From Glaciecola amylolytica (GTDB lineage: Bacteria > Bacteroidota > Bacteroidia > Flavobacteriales_D > Crocinitomicaceae): DNA of 64,000 nt. Shown piece after piece: positions 1 through 9,034 of the stretch (position 1 is the stretch's first letter; the number at the start of each line of letters is the position of its first letter). Location: assembly GCA_003856375.1 (NCBI GenBank), contig CP034120.1, forward strand, positions 434,001 through 498,000, given 5' to 3'. Both the position numbers and the translations under genes were made by a program. The notes beneath the pieces are model-generated. The model was not told where the DNA came from. It saw nothing but the letters and a program-made list of their open reading frames with translations, and searched no databases.

Positions 1-1
1 T

Positions 2-475
2 ATGTCAGATTTCGCATATTATACAGAAGAGGGACTGAAGAAGTTGAAGGATGAGCTGCATGAGATGAAAACTGTGCAACGTCCTAGAATATCGGAGCAA
101 ATTGCTGAGGCAAGAGATAAAGGAGATTTATCTGAAAACGCTGAATATGATGCAGCAAAAGAAGCACAGGGATTGTTGGAAATGAAAATTGCCAAAATGG
201 AAGAATTGGTTTCCAAGGCAAGAATCATTGATAACTCTTTGATGGATAATTCAAAGGTTTTCATCCTGTCTCGCGTGAAGATTAAAAATGTAACGAACAA
301 CATGGAAATGGAGTACACACTCGTTGCAGAAAGTGAGGCTGATTTGAAAGAGAAAAAGATCTCGGTTGATTCTCCTATCGGAAAAGGACTTTTAGGAAAG
401 AAAGTAGGAGATATCGCAGATGTTCAGACACCGAACGGTATTATGAAGTTTGAAGTAATGGATATTGCAAGATAA
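2..475 (+). CDS. greA: Transcription elongation factor GreA
   Basis: 157 residues, the usual GreA length (about 158). GreA enters the secondary channel of stalled RNA polymerase and stimulates cleavage of backtracked RNA. The N-terminal half is the expected long charged coiled coil: YYTEEGLKKLKDEL at the start, and RDKGDLSENAEYDAAKE at about residues 38-54, the acidic tip loop that carries the catalytic acidic residues. The C-terminal FKBP-like domain ends with the typical GxKVGD and V.TPNG.M.FEV motifs. The ATG is the second base of the window, so the upstream promoter is not visible. The stop codon TAA shares its last A with the ATG of the next gene, indicating co-translation with the HIT protein. 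Confidence 0.97.
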   Translation: MSDFAYYTEEGLKKLKDELHEMKTVQRPRISEQIAEARDKGDLSENAEYDAAKEAQGLLEMKIAKMEELVSKARIIDNSLMDNSKVFILSRVKIKNVTNNMEMEYTLVAESEADLKEKKISVDSPIGKGLLGKKVGDIADVQTPNGIMKFEVMDIAR

Positions 476-864
476 TGGCAACCATTTTTTCGAAAATAAT
501 CGCAGGAGAAATTCCATGTTATAAAATTGCTGAAAACGATCAGTTTTTGGCCTTTTTGGATATCATGCCTTTAAGAAAAGGGCATGCTTTGGTGATCCCT
601 AAAAAAGAAACCGATTATATCTTTGATATGGATGATGCGGAATTGGCTGCCATGATGGTATTTGCCAAAAAGGTTTCGCACCAAATCAAAAAAGTATTTC
701 CTTGCCGGAAAATCGGCATGACCGTTATCGGATTAGAAGTTCCGCATGCACATATTCATTTGATTCCGATCAACGGAATTGCAGATATGAATTTTGCGCA
801 GGAAAAATTGACTTTAAGCCATGAAGAACTGGCTCAAATCGCGGAAGACATTCAAAATGCATAA
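475..864 (+). CDS. HIT family hydrolase (histidine triad nucleotide-binding protein)
   Basis: 129 residues. HIT proteins hydrolyse nucleoside phosphoramidates or related nucleotide conjugates, using the middle histidine of an HxHxHxx signature. That signature is present as HAHIHLI at about residues 91-97, and the N-terminal FSKIIAGEIPCYKI segment is typical of the Hint/HinT branch. The start ATG overlaps the greA stop by one base. The order greA-HIT is, to my knowledge, common in Bacteroidota. The gene overlaps the start of the following lipoprotein gene by 8 nt, so three genes may be one transcript. The substrate cannot be read from the sequence. Confidence 0.95.
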   Translation: MATIFSKIIAGEIPCYKIAENDQFLAFLDIMPLRKGHALVIPKKETDYIFDMDDAELAAMMVFAKKVSHQIKKVFPCRKIGMTVIGLEVPHAHIHLIPINGIADMNFAQEKLTLSHEELAQIAEDIQNA

Positions 865-1648
865 GAATAAAGTGAGTAAAATGGCTATCGGCTGTTTTAC
901 TCTTCTTTTAATGTTGTGTTTTTCCTGTTCGGAGAACAAGAAGACCACACGCATCCTTTTTGTCGGCAATAGTTACACTTACAGGAATAACATGCCGAAA
1001 CTTTTCGAAAAGATCGCAGAATCGAAAGGTGAACAATTAAGTGTTACCCACATTACCCGCGGAAAATACACGTTTTATCTTCAGTCAAAAAGACAAAAAC
1101 TTTATCGTGCACTCAGAAATCAAGACTGGGATGTCATCGTATTGCAGGGATCGTCCAGAGACATGCTGAGGGATTCAATCCGCTTCAGAAAAAGAACTTA
1201 CCCGGCTTTGGACAAAATGCTGGGAATGATTCAGAAAAATCAAAAGAACGCCCGGGTTTATTTTTACATGACATGGCCTTACAAAAAGGGAGACCGCACC
1301 AATAAGCAATTCTCAGATCCTGACTCCATGTTGAGAGCAGTGGCAGCCGGTTACCGGAATCTCCGGAAAAGATACAAAGTACCGGTTATTCCTGTGGGGA
1401 AAGTCTGGAGAAACTATAACATTGCTTACCCGGAAACGGATTTGTACACCGAAGACAACTCTCATCCTTCGTATGAAGGTTCTTATCTGGTGGCTTGCAC
1501 CATGTATTCCGCTATCTATGGAAAAAGCCCTGTGGGAGCAGATAAACTGACCATTCTGAATACTCAGGAATATGCAAGAATCCAACGCTTCACAGCAATT
1601 CAGCTGGATAAACGATATTTCAAAGATCTGCTGAAAGATTCAATCTGA
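857..1648 (+). CDS. SGNH/GDSL-type hydrolase lipoprotein
   Basis: I place the start at ATG 857 (263 residues), or possibly ATG 881. A longer reading from 821 would run through the end of the HIT gene and delay the signal peptide. The N terminus is hydrophobic and ends in a lipobox (LCFSC), predicting a lipoprotein. The mature part has SGNH hydrolase blocks: FVGNSYTY (block I, catalytic Ser), WDVIVLQGSSRD (block with the oxyanion Gly/Asn region) and DNSHPSYEG (block V with the Asp-x-x-His pair). Such enzymes remove acyl or acetyl groups from esters or glycans; the substrate here is unknown. A paralogue lies tail to tail at 1768-2802, with the same GNS, LQG and HP blocks. Confidence 0.82.
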   Translation: MHKNKVSKMAIGCFTLLLMLCFSCSENKKTTRILFVGNSYTYRNNMPKLFEKIAESKGEQLSVTHITRGKYTFYLQSKRQKLYRALRNQDWDVIVLQGSSRDMLRDSIRFRKRTYPALDKMLGMIQKNQKNARVYFYMTWPYKKGDRTNKQFSDPDSMLRAVAAGYRNLRKRYKVPVIPVGKVWRNYNIAYPETDLYTEDNSHPSYEGSYLVACTMYSAIYGKSPVGADKLTILNTQEYARIQRFTAIQLDKRYFKDLLKDSI

Positions 1649-1767
1649 TTTGCCAGAGATTATTGTTGTCCCGGAATCGAAATTCCAGCTTGTACTGATC
1701 ATTGTTGGAAATCAAGATTCCTGAAATTAGCAGCTAAAATATCATCAGGTATTAAGATTGCCAAAGG

Positions 1768-2802
1768 TTATTTCTTCACCTGATTTGCGCGTTTTACCTT
1801 ATTGGAAACAGTTACCAATTTCTTCAACGTGAAATTGTTGCAGTGTTGTTTCATGTGTAAAGTAACGGTGTAAGTACCGGAATTTTTGTAATAGTGCTTC
1901 GGATTCTTTTGAGTAGAAGTTGTTCCGTCACCGAAATCCCAATAATAATCTCCCGTATTTTTAGTCAAATTATTGAATTGTGCAGATAACCACGTTTCTT
2001 TGATTTTGAAATCCATCAGCGGAGTTTCCTTAATGTCGAAAACGCGCGTTTGGTTCAGTTTGTATTGATTCAGGTTTTTAAGAACGATGTTTGCCGCCGC
2101 TTGTTCGATGACTTTCCAATAGGTGCTGTCAACACGTTTCGGAGCCGTTCCGCCAACCGGTGATTCTTTGTAAATAGAAGCGAAAGCTGTGCAGGCCGCA
2201 GTAAAACTTCCCAATGCATTCGGGTGATAACGATCGGTAAAATACAAATCAATATCGGGATGTGTTTCACGAATATTCTTCCAAACCATTCCAACCGGAA
2301 TGACCGGGTAATGCAATGAATCACTCATCAACATGTAACCGTTCCAGATACGTTGCTGCATTTTCGGATAAGTGTCGTTTGCAGGCTGTTCGGGATAACC
2401 TTTTTCGTAGCCCCAGGTCATATAGAAATAAATCTGAGCGCAAGGACTTGTTTTCAATACACTGTCGATCAGAATTTTTGCATATGGAATGGATTCTTTT
2501 AAGATGACCGAACTGTCTTCTGCAAATTCTCTCGAAAATCCCTGGATTAAAACGTAATCCCATTTGCGGGATTTCATTTTCTTGTACGTACTCGGACGCT
2601 CGCTGTGAGCTTTCAGAGTACTTCCGCTTACTGCAATTGAATCAGCGAACACATTCTTGCCTTTTGATTTTGCCAAATGTTCAAAAATCTTCGGCATGTT
2701 GTTCATATGCGTGAAGCTGTTACCGATAAACAATACGTTGGTTGGCTGTTGAGAAAATGAAATTCCGGTGATCAGGGAAAGAAACAGGGCTAATTTATTC
2801 AT
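1768..2802 (-). CDS. Secreted SGNH-type hydrolase with C-terminal PKD domain
   Basis: 344 residues from ATG 2802. That start gives a clean signal peptide (MNKLALFLSLITGISFSQ), whereas an upstream in-frame start would bury it. SGNH blocks are visible: FIGNSFTH (Ser), DYVLIQGFSRE, and DRYHPNALGS (Asp/His). Residues of roughly the last 90 form a PKD domain, with WDFGDGTTS and a following SGTYTVTL strand. PKD domains usually hold exported enzymes on polysaccharide or at the surface. The gene overlaps the acyltransferase stop by 8 nt (ATG inside its end), so the two are translationally coupled. An esterase acting on the glycan that the acyltransferase modifies is a reasonable inference, not a demonstrated role. 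Confidence 0.82.
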   Translation of the reverse strand: MNKLALFLSLITGISFSQQPTNVLFIGNSFTHMNNMPKIFEHLAKSKGKNVFADSIAVSGSTLKAHSERPSTYKKMKSRKWDYVLIQGFSREFAEDSSVILKESIPYAKILIDSVLKTSPCAQIYFYMTWGYEKGYPEQPANDTYPKMQQRIWNGYMLMSDSLHYPVIPVGMVWKNIRETHPDIDLYFTDRYHPNALGSFTAACTAFASIYKESPVGGTAPKRVDSTYWKVIEQAAANIVLKNLNQYKLNQTRVFDIKETPLMDFKIKETWLSAQFNNLTKNTGDYYWDFGDGTTSTQKNPKHYYKNSGTYTVTLHMKQHCNNFTLKKLVTVSNKVKRANQVKK

Positions 2803-4135
2803 TGCGAAGTTTTTTTCGTTTAGGATAGAAAATACCAAATACTTTATAATACAATTCTGTTAACGGTTCGATGTATTTGACCATGATGACAAAAACGGTA
2901 ATGAAGAATGCCGAAATTGAAATAGCAACCCACGGGTCAAACTGACGATGATACCAAACAGACGGATCAAGTCCTATGCCAATAATTCCTCCATACAGAA
3001 TAATCACGTGAACAATGTAGACCGGGAAGGTTGTTTGTCCCATTTTCAGGAACAAAGGCGCATTGATCTTGAAGTTTGCGTCTACGAGCATCAACGTTCC
3101 CAAAAGGATTGCAACTTGTCCCATGCGGGCAAAACCGGTTGTGTTGTTCTCAAAGCAGCCATGCGCGGTCAAACCGATCCAATCGGTAAATTGATCCAGT
3201 TCGTGGAAAATAGATTGTCCTGCTACATTGAAGAATACCCCGATTGCAATGAAGGTTAATCCAAACCACCATTTTCGCACGTTTTTTTCGTAATGTCTGA
3301 TAATTGCACCGATCATTCCACCCATCAACACGTAACCGGAATAACGGACAAAACTGAAGTCGGAGAATTCACCGTAGATCATGTTCTGGATGAATTTCGG
3401 CGCTCCTTGTGGAATAAAGGCGCTTGGATCTTTTATCGTTTTGATTCCTTCAGAAACACCGTAAAGTTTGATGTGTTCTTTCAGGTATCCGTAAATGATG
3501 AAAATAATGAGTGCTGCAGTCAGATAATAAAGATAAAGCGGACCTTTTTTGATCAGCTTGTAAATTCCGAAAACTAACAACAGGAAGAAGATTCCAAATC
3601 CGATTGACTGCAAGACGTGGAAGGCTTGAAACCAGCTGAAATGGTAGGTGAAAATCCAGGCTTTACCGGCGCTTGCTGTCGGGAAGAAAGGAACTAAAAT
3701 ATCATGGAACCACGATCCGATTAAATCCAGGAAATTGGCATTTTTCAATTTTCCATAGAACTCAAAACCATATTTGGTGTCACGGATAAATGTAATGAAG
3801 TCGAATTGAATGAAGTAGCCCCAGAACAAAAGCATTTTAACGCGGCCAAAACCTTTTTTCACGCGTTCATTCTGAAAATACGGTTCGTCTGTAGATCGGC
3901 TTAGAAGATAAACAAACACCACACCGGTTACGGCAAAGAACAAAGGAGAAGTTAAACCGTGCAGGTTATGCCAAAAGCTAAACAGCCAGTTATTGTCATC
4001 CCGGTATTTGTCCGCGAGTGCAGAACCGGTGAAATGACCTTCAAGCATCATCAGAATGGCGATCGAACGCGCCATATCTATAAACTTCAATCTGGGGCGA
4101 GCAGTGAGCGGTACCCCAGCATTTTCTCCTGACAT
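2795..4135 (-). CDS. Polytopic membrane acyltransferase (HGSNAT/DUF1624-like)
   Basis: 446 residues with about 10-11 hydrophobic segments. The N terminus reads RLKFIDMARSIAILMMLEGHF, then a loop and SPLFFAVTGVVFVYLL. This pattern resembles the heparan-alpha-glucosaminide N-acetyltransferase/DUF1624 family, which moves acetyl groups across a membrane onto sugars, with a conserved His near the end of TM1. OpgC-type acyltransferase 3 proteins look broadly similar and are the main alternative. It sits directly upstream of the coupled PKD-SGNH hydrolase. A good promoter lies at 4152-4182, giving a leader of about 15 nt. Confidence 0.65.
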   Translation of the reverse strand: MSGENAGVPLTARPRLKFIDMARSIAILMMLEGHFTGSALADKYRDDNNWLFSFWHNLHGLTSPLFFAVTGVVFVYLLSRSTDEPYFQNERVKKGFGRVKMLLFWGYFIQFDFITFIRDTKYGFEFYGKLKNANFLDLIGSWFHDILVPFFPTASAGKAWIFTYHFSWFQAFHVLQSIGFGIFFLLLVFGIYKLIKKGPLYLYYLTAALIIFIIYGYLKEHIKLYGVSEGIKTIKDPSAFIPQGAPKFIQNMIYGEFSDFSFVRYSGYVLMGGMIGAIIRHYEKNVRKWWFGLTFIAIGVFFNVAGQSIFHELDQFTDWIGLTAHGCFENNTTGFARMGQVAILLGTLMLVDANFKINAPLFLKMGQTTFPVYIVHVIILYGGIIGIGLDPSVWYHRQFDPWVAISISAFFITVFVIMVKYIEPLTELYYKVFGIFYPKRKKLRNE

Positions 4136-4151
4136 AGTTTGATTTTACAGG

Positions 4152-4182
4152 CAAAGATACATTTTATACCAATTCAATTCAA
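4152..4182 (-). promoter_or_regulatory. Bacteroidota-type promoter for the acyltransferase-SGNH operon
   Basis: Read on the minus strand: TTG, 20 nt, TATCTTTG, which matches the -33/-7 consensus TTG-N19/20-TAnnTTTG. The -7 element ends 16 nt upstream of the ATG at 4135. Confidence 0.65.
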
Positions 4183-4188
4183 GAAATT

Positions 4189-6432
4189 CTACTTGGGTGT
4201 TTCTCCCAGCATCATCAAACGAATCGGAGTGCTATATCCTTCAAAATAAATCAGAATCGGAAGGGAAAAAATACCATCCGGAAGTTTTTTCACGGTGTTT
4301 GCCTGAACCAAAACACTTCCTTTTGGGGGAATACTGTTTCCGAAGCTGAAATTCACCAAATCACCTTCCGTTTTGATGGAACTGATTTTTAGCGGTTTGC
4401 TGTGGTTGTTGTAGATCGAAAACTGAAATTGATTTTCTCCCTGCTGAATCTTTCCAAGCGTGATGACATTCGGAACGCAGTCCACGAAGAAGAAAATAGA
4501 ATCGGTTTCAAGGTAACTCACACTTTGAATTTCGATCTTGCGTTCTCTGGCTGCCGATCTGGAAAAAACAGAGTTTTTAACGTCATTCGGATTATCGCTC
4601 GTAATCTGATTGGCGGTGTACTCTCCATATGGAATGCCGACCAATTCCAGTTTTCCGCCGTTCTTTGCCGTTCCGTCCAAATACGAAGCAAAAACTCCGT
4701 TGTCGAAAGCACGCAGGTAATTGTTGAGCGACATGATTCTTCGCTGAGTCAGGGCAACGTTGTATTCCGTTTTTGCAAGCGGTGATGCGAATCCGCGTAC
4801 GTTCAATCTGATTTGAAAGCCTTTTTGCAATTCTTCCAGCAAGAGGGTTTGAAACAAAACGAGATCCTTTACACCTTGTTCCACATATTGCAGGAAGAAA
4901 CTCTCGATATCTTCTTCAGCCTCCACAATTTTTTCTCCGCTCAATCCTTTGGAATATTCTTTTTTGTATTCCGGAAGCATGGCAACGTAATCGCTGTAGC
5001 TGTTGATGTAATTGACTTTAGTGGTCGTTTCTTTGGAACGCGGATCGGGAATGTCGTTGTGGAAATAAAGCGTAACCGGTAAGCGTTTGTTTAATTCGGC
5101 AAGGGTTTCCTTTTTCGTTTCCGGAATGATGATACGCGGATGCTTGTAGGCAAAAATATCGCTGCAGCAAGTCGGGTTCTTGACATATTGAACTCCCAAT
5201 CTGTTGCTGGAAACAAACATGCTGTCTCTGTCTTCGAAGTAGTACAGATCATTCGCAGGGCTGTTGATCGGCAAACCGAGATTTTGAGGCTCTCCGAATC
5301 TTCCGTTTTTGAGTTCCGTGTAGAATACATCATATCCTCCGAATCCGTCGAACCAGGAAGAAGAAAAGTACAGACGTTTCTTTTCAGCATTGTAGAACGG
5401 GCTGATATCATTGTCTAAGGAATTGGCAGCGTTCAAAGGTCTGACTTTCGAAAACTGATTTCCGTTGTTTTTAATGATCGAGTAATACAAATCCATTCCA
5501 CCCTTGCCATCTTCGCGGTTGGAAGAAAAAATCAGCCATTCTTCGTTTTCAATGACGGCAATCGTCGGAGTAGTATTGTTTGTATTCGGTTCATTGACAA
5601 TTTCTCCCAGTGGATTGGGGCCCGACCACTTTCCGTTTTGATAGGAGGAAACCCAGATCTGACAATTAAACTGACTTTCCGATCCGCCGCAATGGCTGTA
5701 ATAAAAACGTTTTCCATCCGGAGAAAAACAGCCATTTCCGGTATTGATTTCGGGACTGTTCAACGATTCCAGAAGGGAAGGACTTACTTCCTTCAAACTG
5801 TCTTTCCATGCGGTGAAGTAAAGCCGGTTCTTGTAATTATCGTCGAGCATTTCTTCGCCCACATTTTCCTTTTTGCTTCGCATGGAAGAAAATACAAACT
5901 GACCTTGTGAAATGGTGTGTCCGAATTCCGAATTGACGGTGTTCAAACCTTTCGGGAGTTCAATTTCATCGAGATTGGAAGTATCTTTCAATGCCGCCTG
6001 AGCCCACAAACAGGATTCAAGTTCACGTTTGGACTTCAGGTAATTGTAAGTTCGTTTGTCTTTGGAGTATTTTTTCTTGGCACGTTTGAACAATTCAATG
6101 GCCTCGTCGTAATTTCCGTTTTGTTTTTCCATGAGCGCCCATTGCAATAAGCTGGAAGGATACATCGAAGTTTCCTCTTTTTCATAGACTTTTTTGTAGT
6201 AATAACTTGCTCTGCGGTAATCCTTGTAAGCTCTGAGTGATTCAGCGTATTTCCAGAGAATGCTTACGCTGTTTGAATCCAGTTCCATGGCCTTTTCGTA
6301 AAACTGAAGGGCGTAGATGTAATCTCCTTTTGCATATTGTTCATCAGCAAAATCCAGATATTTCCCCAGCAGATTCTGACCGAAACCTGTGAATGAAACG
6401 AAGAAGAAAAGGATTAGATATAATCTGGACAT
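4189..6432 (-). CDS. TPR-PD40-OmpA envelope protein, partner of PorP/SprF (PorE-like)
   Basis: 747 residues with a signal peptide (cleavage near TGFGQ). Residues about 20-130 are TPR-like helices (QYAKGDYIYALQFYEKAMEL). About 170-430 carry PD40/beta-propeller blades (CFSPDGKRFYYS, WLIFSSNREDGKGGMDLYY, RLYFSSSWFDGFGGYDVFY). About 515-640 resemble an OmpA peptidoglycan-binding domain (NVRGFASPLAKTEYN, LTQRRIMSLNNYL, AARERKIEI). The last about 95 residues look like a DUF1573-type Ig domain (LGKIQQGENQFQFSIYNN). The order TPR-propeller-OmpA matches PorE and related T9SS accessory proteins that tie outer-membrane parts to peptidoglycan. The start overlaps the PorP/SprF gene by 19 nt. These pairs are usually linked to particular secreted adhesins, but no adhesin is adjacent here. 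Confidence 0.85.
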   Translation of the reverse strand: MSRLYLILFFFVSFTGFGQNLLGKYLDFADEQYAKGDYIYALQFYEKAMELDSNSVSILWKYAESLRAYKDYRRASYYYKKVYEKEETSMYPSSLLQWALMEKQNGNYDEAIELFKRAKKKYSKDKRTYNYLKSKRELESCLWAQAALKDTSNLDEIELPKGLNTVNSEFGHTISQGQFVFSSMRSKKENVGEEMLDDNYKNRLYFTAWKDSLKEVSPSLLESLNSPEINTGNGCFSPDGKRFYYSHCGGSESQFNCQIWVSSYQNGKWSGPNPLGEIVNEPNTNNTTPTIAVIENEEWLIFSSNREDGKGGMDLYYSIIKNNGNQFSKVRPLNAANSLDNDISPFYNAEKKRLYFSSSWFDGFGGYDVFYTELKNGRFGEPQNLGLPINSPANDLYYFEDRDSMFVSSNRLGVQYVKNPTCCSDIFAYKHPRIIIPETKKETLAELNKRLPVTLYFHNDIPDPRSKETTTKVNYINSYSDYVAMLPEYKKEYSKGLSGEKIVEAEEDIESFFLQYVEQGVKDLVLFQTLLLEELQKGFQIRLNVRGFASPLAKTEYNVALTQRRIMSLNNYLRAFDNGVFASYLDGTAKNGGKLELVGIPYGEYTANQITSDNPNDVKNSVFSRSAARERKIEIQSVSYLETDSIFFFVDCVPNVITLGKIQQGENQFQFSIYNNHSKPLKISSIKTEGDLVNFSFGNSIPPKGSVLVQANTVKKLPDGIFSLPILIYFEGYSTPIRLMMLGETPK

Positions 6433-7424
6433 ATGCGGTGAATGACTTTTTTGGGTTTGAAACGGGTAATGATGTATTCAACGGAAATTTCCAAACCTCC
6501 GCGCGCCGTACTGGCCGGAATTAACTTGGAAATATTGGTGTCGTAGCTTGCTGCCACGGACCAGTTTTGCATCGCTAATCCGAGACGTACAACAACGGCA
6601 TCTCTGGATCTGAACCACAATCCGCCATCCACGGCGCGGTAGGTTCCCAATTTGTTGACCAGCGTATATCTGACCTGCGAACCAAGAATCAACTCCCGGT
6701 ATTTCCCCTGAATGTTAAACCCGATTCCGGGAATAATAGCCAGTTCGCGATTGATGGCGTGATCCAATTGTGAGAAAAGACTGATTCGGATATCGCGCGG
6801 CACTTTTACGCCATAAAATCCCTGATTGGGTCTGTTGAGGTTATGCCCGCTGATTCCGGTTTTGAGTGAGTTTCCTTTTCCGTAGTAATAGCTGTGAACG
6901 ATTCCGGCAGCGCTTGTGAGATTTGCCCTGCTGTCGTTTTGATAGGCTTCATTGGTTGGAAGACTCGCGTCAAAAATGATCCCGTTAAATTGATTGTCAA
7001 AATAGAATTTATCCATGTTGACCTTGCGGTAGTTCAAACCAACCTGGATTCCCACGCTCAGAGTTTGAGAAGAATCGCTTGTCAGTTTTAAGTTCTTGGC
7101 AACACTCCCCAGAAATTCGAAAGTTTGATAAAAACCGTCGCCCACATTGTCGTGAAAAAGAAGTGCTCCGAAATTGATTCCTTTTGCTTTCCATTTCATA
7201 TCTCCGGCAAGGGCAAATGTTTGAAAAGGGACAGTGACACTTCGCCACTGATCTTTGTAGTTTCCGGTCAAACGGATATCGCCTCTGAATAAACCGGTAT
7301 TTGCCGGATTCTGATAAATCGGCTGCCGGTTAAGATGAGAGAAATGGATGTCCTGAGCAGCAACACGCAAAGCACAAACTGCTGTGAAAAGTACTGAAAG
7401 TAGGAAGTAGCCCGATTTTCTCAT
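6414..7424 (-). CDS. PorP/SprF family type IX secretion membrane protein
   Basis: 336 residues with a signal peptide (cleavage near RVAAQ). The mature start DIHFSHLNRQPIYQNPANTGLF is the hallmark opening of PorP/SprF proteins, followed by GDIRLTGNYKDQW and alternating beta-strand segments of an outer-membrane barrel. In Flavobacterium johnsoniae SprF is needed to display a specific adhesin through the T9SS, and PorP is a core part in Porphyromonas. Genomes often hold many SprF copies, so a specific cargo is likely but cannot be named. It is the first gene of the pair with the TPR-PD40-OmpA gene, whose start lies within its last codons. Confidence 0.9.
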   Translation of the reverse strand: MRKSGYFLLSVLFTAVCALRVAAQDIHFSHLNRQPIYQNPANTGLFRGDIRLTGNYKDQWRSVTVPFQTFALAGDMKWKAKGINFGALLFHDNVGDGFYQTFEFLGSVAKNLKLTSDSSQTLSVGIQVGLNYRKVNMDKFYFDNQFNGIIFDASLPTNEAYQNDSRANLTSAAGIVHSYYYGKGNSLKTGISGHNLNRPNQGFYGVKVPRDIRISLFSQLDHAINRELAIIPGIGFNIQGKYRELILGSQVRYTLVNKLGTYRAVDGGLWFRSRDAVVVRLGLAMQNWSVAASYDTNISKLIPASTARGGLEISVEYIITRFKPKKVIHRICPDYI

Positions 7425-7429
7425 TGAAT

Positions 7430-7437
7430 CAAATATA
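7430..7437 (-). promoter_or_regulatory. Candidate -7 element upstream of the PorP/SprF gene
   Basis: The minus strand reads TATATTTG, fitting TAnnTTTG, but it ends only 5 nt before the ATG at 7424 and has no clear TTG at the -33 position. If real, the transcript is nearly leaderless. Confidence 0.3.
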
Positions 7438-7510
7438 CAATAAAATCAATCAAGCCCGAACTACAGTCAAGCGAGAATGAAAGATGAAATAAATTGGGTA
7501 TTTTCGTTTT

Positions 7511-7906
7511 ATGAAGCAAAAGTGTGTTTTATTCATTGGTATTGCCTTGTTTCTTTGTTCGTTTAAAGGAGACGGATTAATTGAAAACGTCTACCCTGAA
7601 TTATTAGGAGACTACAAATTTTACAAATCGGTTGCAGATCGTTCAGTTTCGTACGCAAAAGATGAAAAAAATGATTTTTCGGTGACAATTAACCGGAAGG
7701 ATCAGATTCTCTTTTTTAAGAACGGAAAGAAAGAACGCAAAATGAATTTTACCGAAACGAAAATGCCGTTTCTGGATGATGAAAATCATGTGCTTTTCGG
7801 GATAAAGAATAATTATGAACCTATGTTTTATCGCGGAGATACAATCGTTATTCAAAGTTACCCGATAGCGTATCAGGAAAATTACTTCATTAAGAAGAAG
7901 CCTTAA
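7511..7906 (+). CDS. Small exported protein of unknown function
   Basis: 131 residues. The first about 18 residues (MKQKCVLFIGIALFLCSF) look like a Sec signal peptide. LFLC is a poor lipobox, so lipid attachment is uncertain. The rest is rich in Lys, Asn and Phe with beta-strand-like alternation and no recognised motif. It stands alone on the plus strand, and its stop codon overlaps the stop of the convergent gene by 4 nt (shared TTAA). A TATTTTCG sequence about 20 nt upstream is a weak match to a -7 box. I do not recognise a family. Confidence 0.6.
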   Translation: MKQKCVLFIGIALFLCSFKGDGLIENVYPELLGDYKFYKSVADRSVSYAKDEKNDFSVTINRKDQILFFKNGKKERKMNFTETKMPFLDDENHVLFGIKNNYEPMFYRGDTIVIQSYPIAYQENYFIKKKP

Positions 7907-8874
7907 GGTTTTTGAATTTTGACAGATGTTTCGGTATGATACAACAGGTATTCACCGTTTAGAAGGTGAGTAGCTCTTTTTTCAGTTCCTTTTGAGGTAA
8001 TGACTGTTGCTTTCGAATCTTTCCCTACATAGTTCTTCGGAATCCGGAAAACATTCTGATCGCGGTTCACAATAATGTGTCCGGGCAAAATCCGTGCAGT
8101 AATGGGTTGATTCAATTTCAGAAGATACGTGATCTGATGTGCATTTCGTTTTACGACTTGCTGGGTGTCGATCGGAATTCGAACGATAAAATCGGTGTGG
8201 ATTTGCTTCTGAATGTTTTTTGTCAGCGGAAAAGCAGCACTTGCAGTCACTTTCAGGTTTGCCGGATGATAAGAAATCAAGGTCTGATTTTTCTTGACAT
8301 TATCATCTGATTTGGCAAATCGTTCCATGATAAAACCATTTTCTTTACTCAACTGAAAGTAATTCCCGATTTCAGCTTCTTTTTTCAGCAAGGCGTTGTA
8401 TTTACTGACCAGGTTCATTTCTTCCAGGATTCCGGCTTCTTCTTTGTATTGAACTTCGGGAAATGCGGGCAGCATTTTGTCCGGACTCAGTTTGTTTGCA
8501 AAATCCCGCCATTTCTTTTCGACCGGTTGAAGTGCTTTTGAAAAATTATCGACTTTGCCGAGCAATTCTTCTTTCAGACTTTCTTTTTCTCCGCTCAATT
8601 CGACAAAAGAATCATAATCGTCAAATTGCACCAACAAATCATTCTTTTTGAATTCCGGAGTTTCAATCAATCGTTCCAGTTTTCCGGTACGCCGCGCCCG
8701 GATGGTTTTTTGAGTGAAATCAAATTTCAACAGAACCGTGTCACGCTGCTGTGTTCCGGTAAGTGTAATTGTTTCGGGTAAATCATCGGGCGTATCCTTT
8801 TCATTTTCAGTTGAACAGGATGTTGTAAGGGTTGACAGGATGGATAAAAAGACAACAAATCGGATAATCTTCAT
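7903..8874 (-). CDS. Lipoprotein resembling an efflux periplasmic adaptor (divergent HlyD/MFP-like)
   Basis: 323 residues from ATG 8874. An in-frame start 8 codons earlier would put charged residues before the signal. The signal peptide ends in a lipobox (TTSC). The architecture suggests a membrane fusion protein: an early strand with IRARRTGKLERL and KKNDLLVQFDD (half-lipoyl-like), a central segment of about 100 residues with helical character, then a second lipoyl-like half (NGFIMERFAKSDDNVKKNQTL) and a beta-rich C terminus. No inner-membrane transporter or TolC-like gene is adjacent, which is unusual for a working efflux system. An orphan adaptor-like lipoprotein is my best reading, with moderate confidence. 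Confidence 0.5.
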   Translation of the reverse strand: MKIIRFVVFLSILSTLTTSCSTENEKDTPDDLPETITLTGTQQRDTVLLKFDFTQKTIRARRTGKLERLIETPEFKKNDLLVQFDDYDSFVELSGEKESLKEELLGKVDNFSKALQPVEKKWRDFANKLSPDKMLPAFPEVQYKEEAGILEEMNLVSKYNALLKKEAEIGNYFQLSKENGFIMERFAKSDDNVKKNQTLISYHPANLKVTASAAFPLTKNIQKQIHTDFIVRIPIDTQQVVKRNAHQITYLLKLNQPITARILPGHIIVNRDQNVFRIPKNYVGKDSKATVITSKGTEKRATHLLNGEYLLYHTETSVKIQKP

Positions 8875-9004
8875 AATGTGCTTTTCATAAATGTACAACC
8901 AAAAACGGAATTCGTTGAAAGATTGTGAATACTTGAACAGAGAATGTTAATAACTTAGTTAACATTTAAATAACATGACTTAAAAATAACAAAGACTCAC
9001 CACC

Positions 9005-9012
9005 TAAATTTG
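9005..9012 (+). promoter_or_regulatory. Candidate -7 element (TAAATTTG)
   Basis: Matches TAnnTTTG 22 nt upstream of the ATG at 9035. No good TTG is seen 19-20 nt further upstream. Confidence 0.35.
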
Positions 9013-9034
9013 TAAGAACGAATAATGCAGGCCT

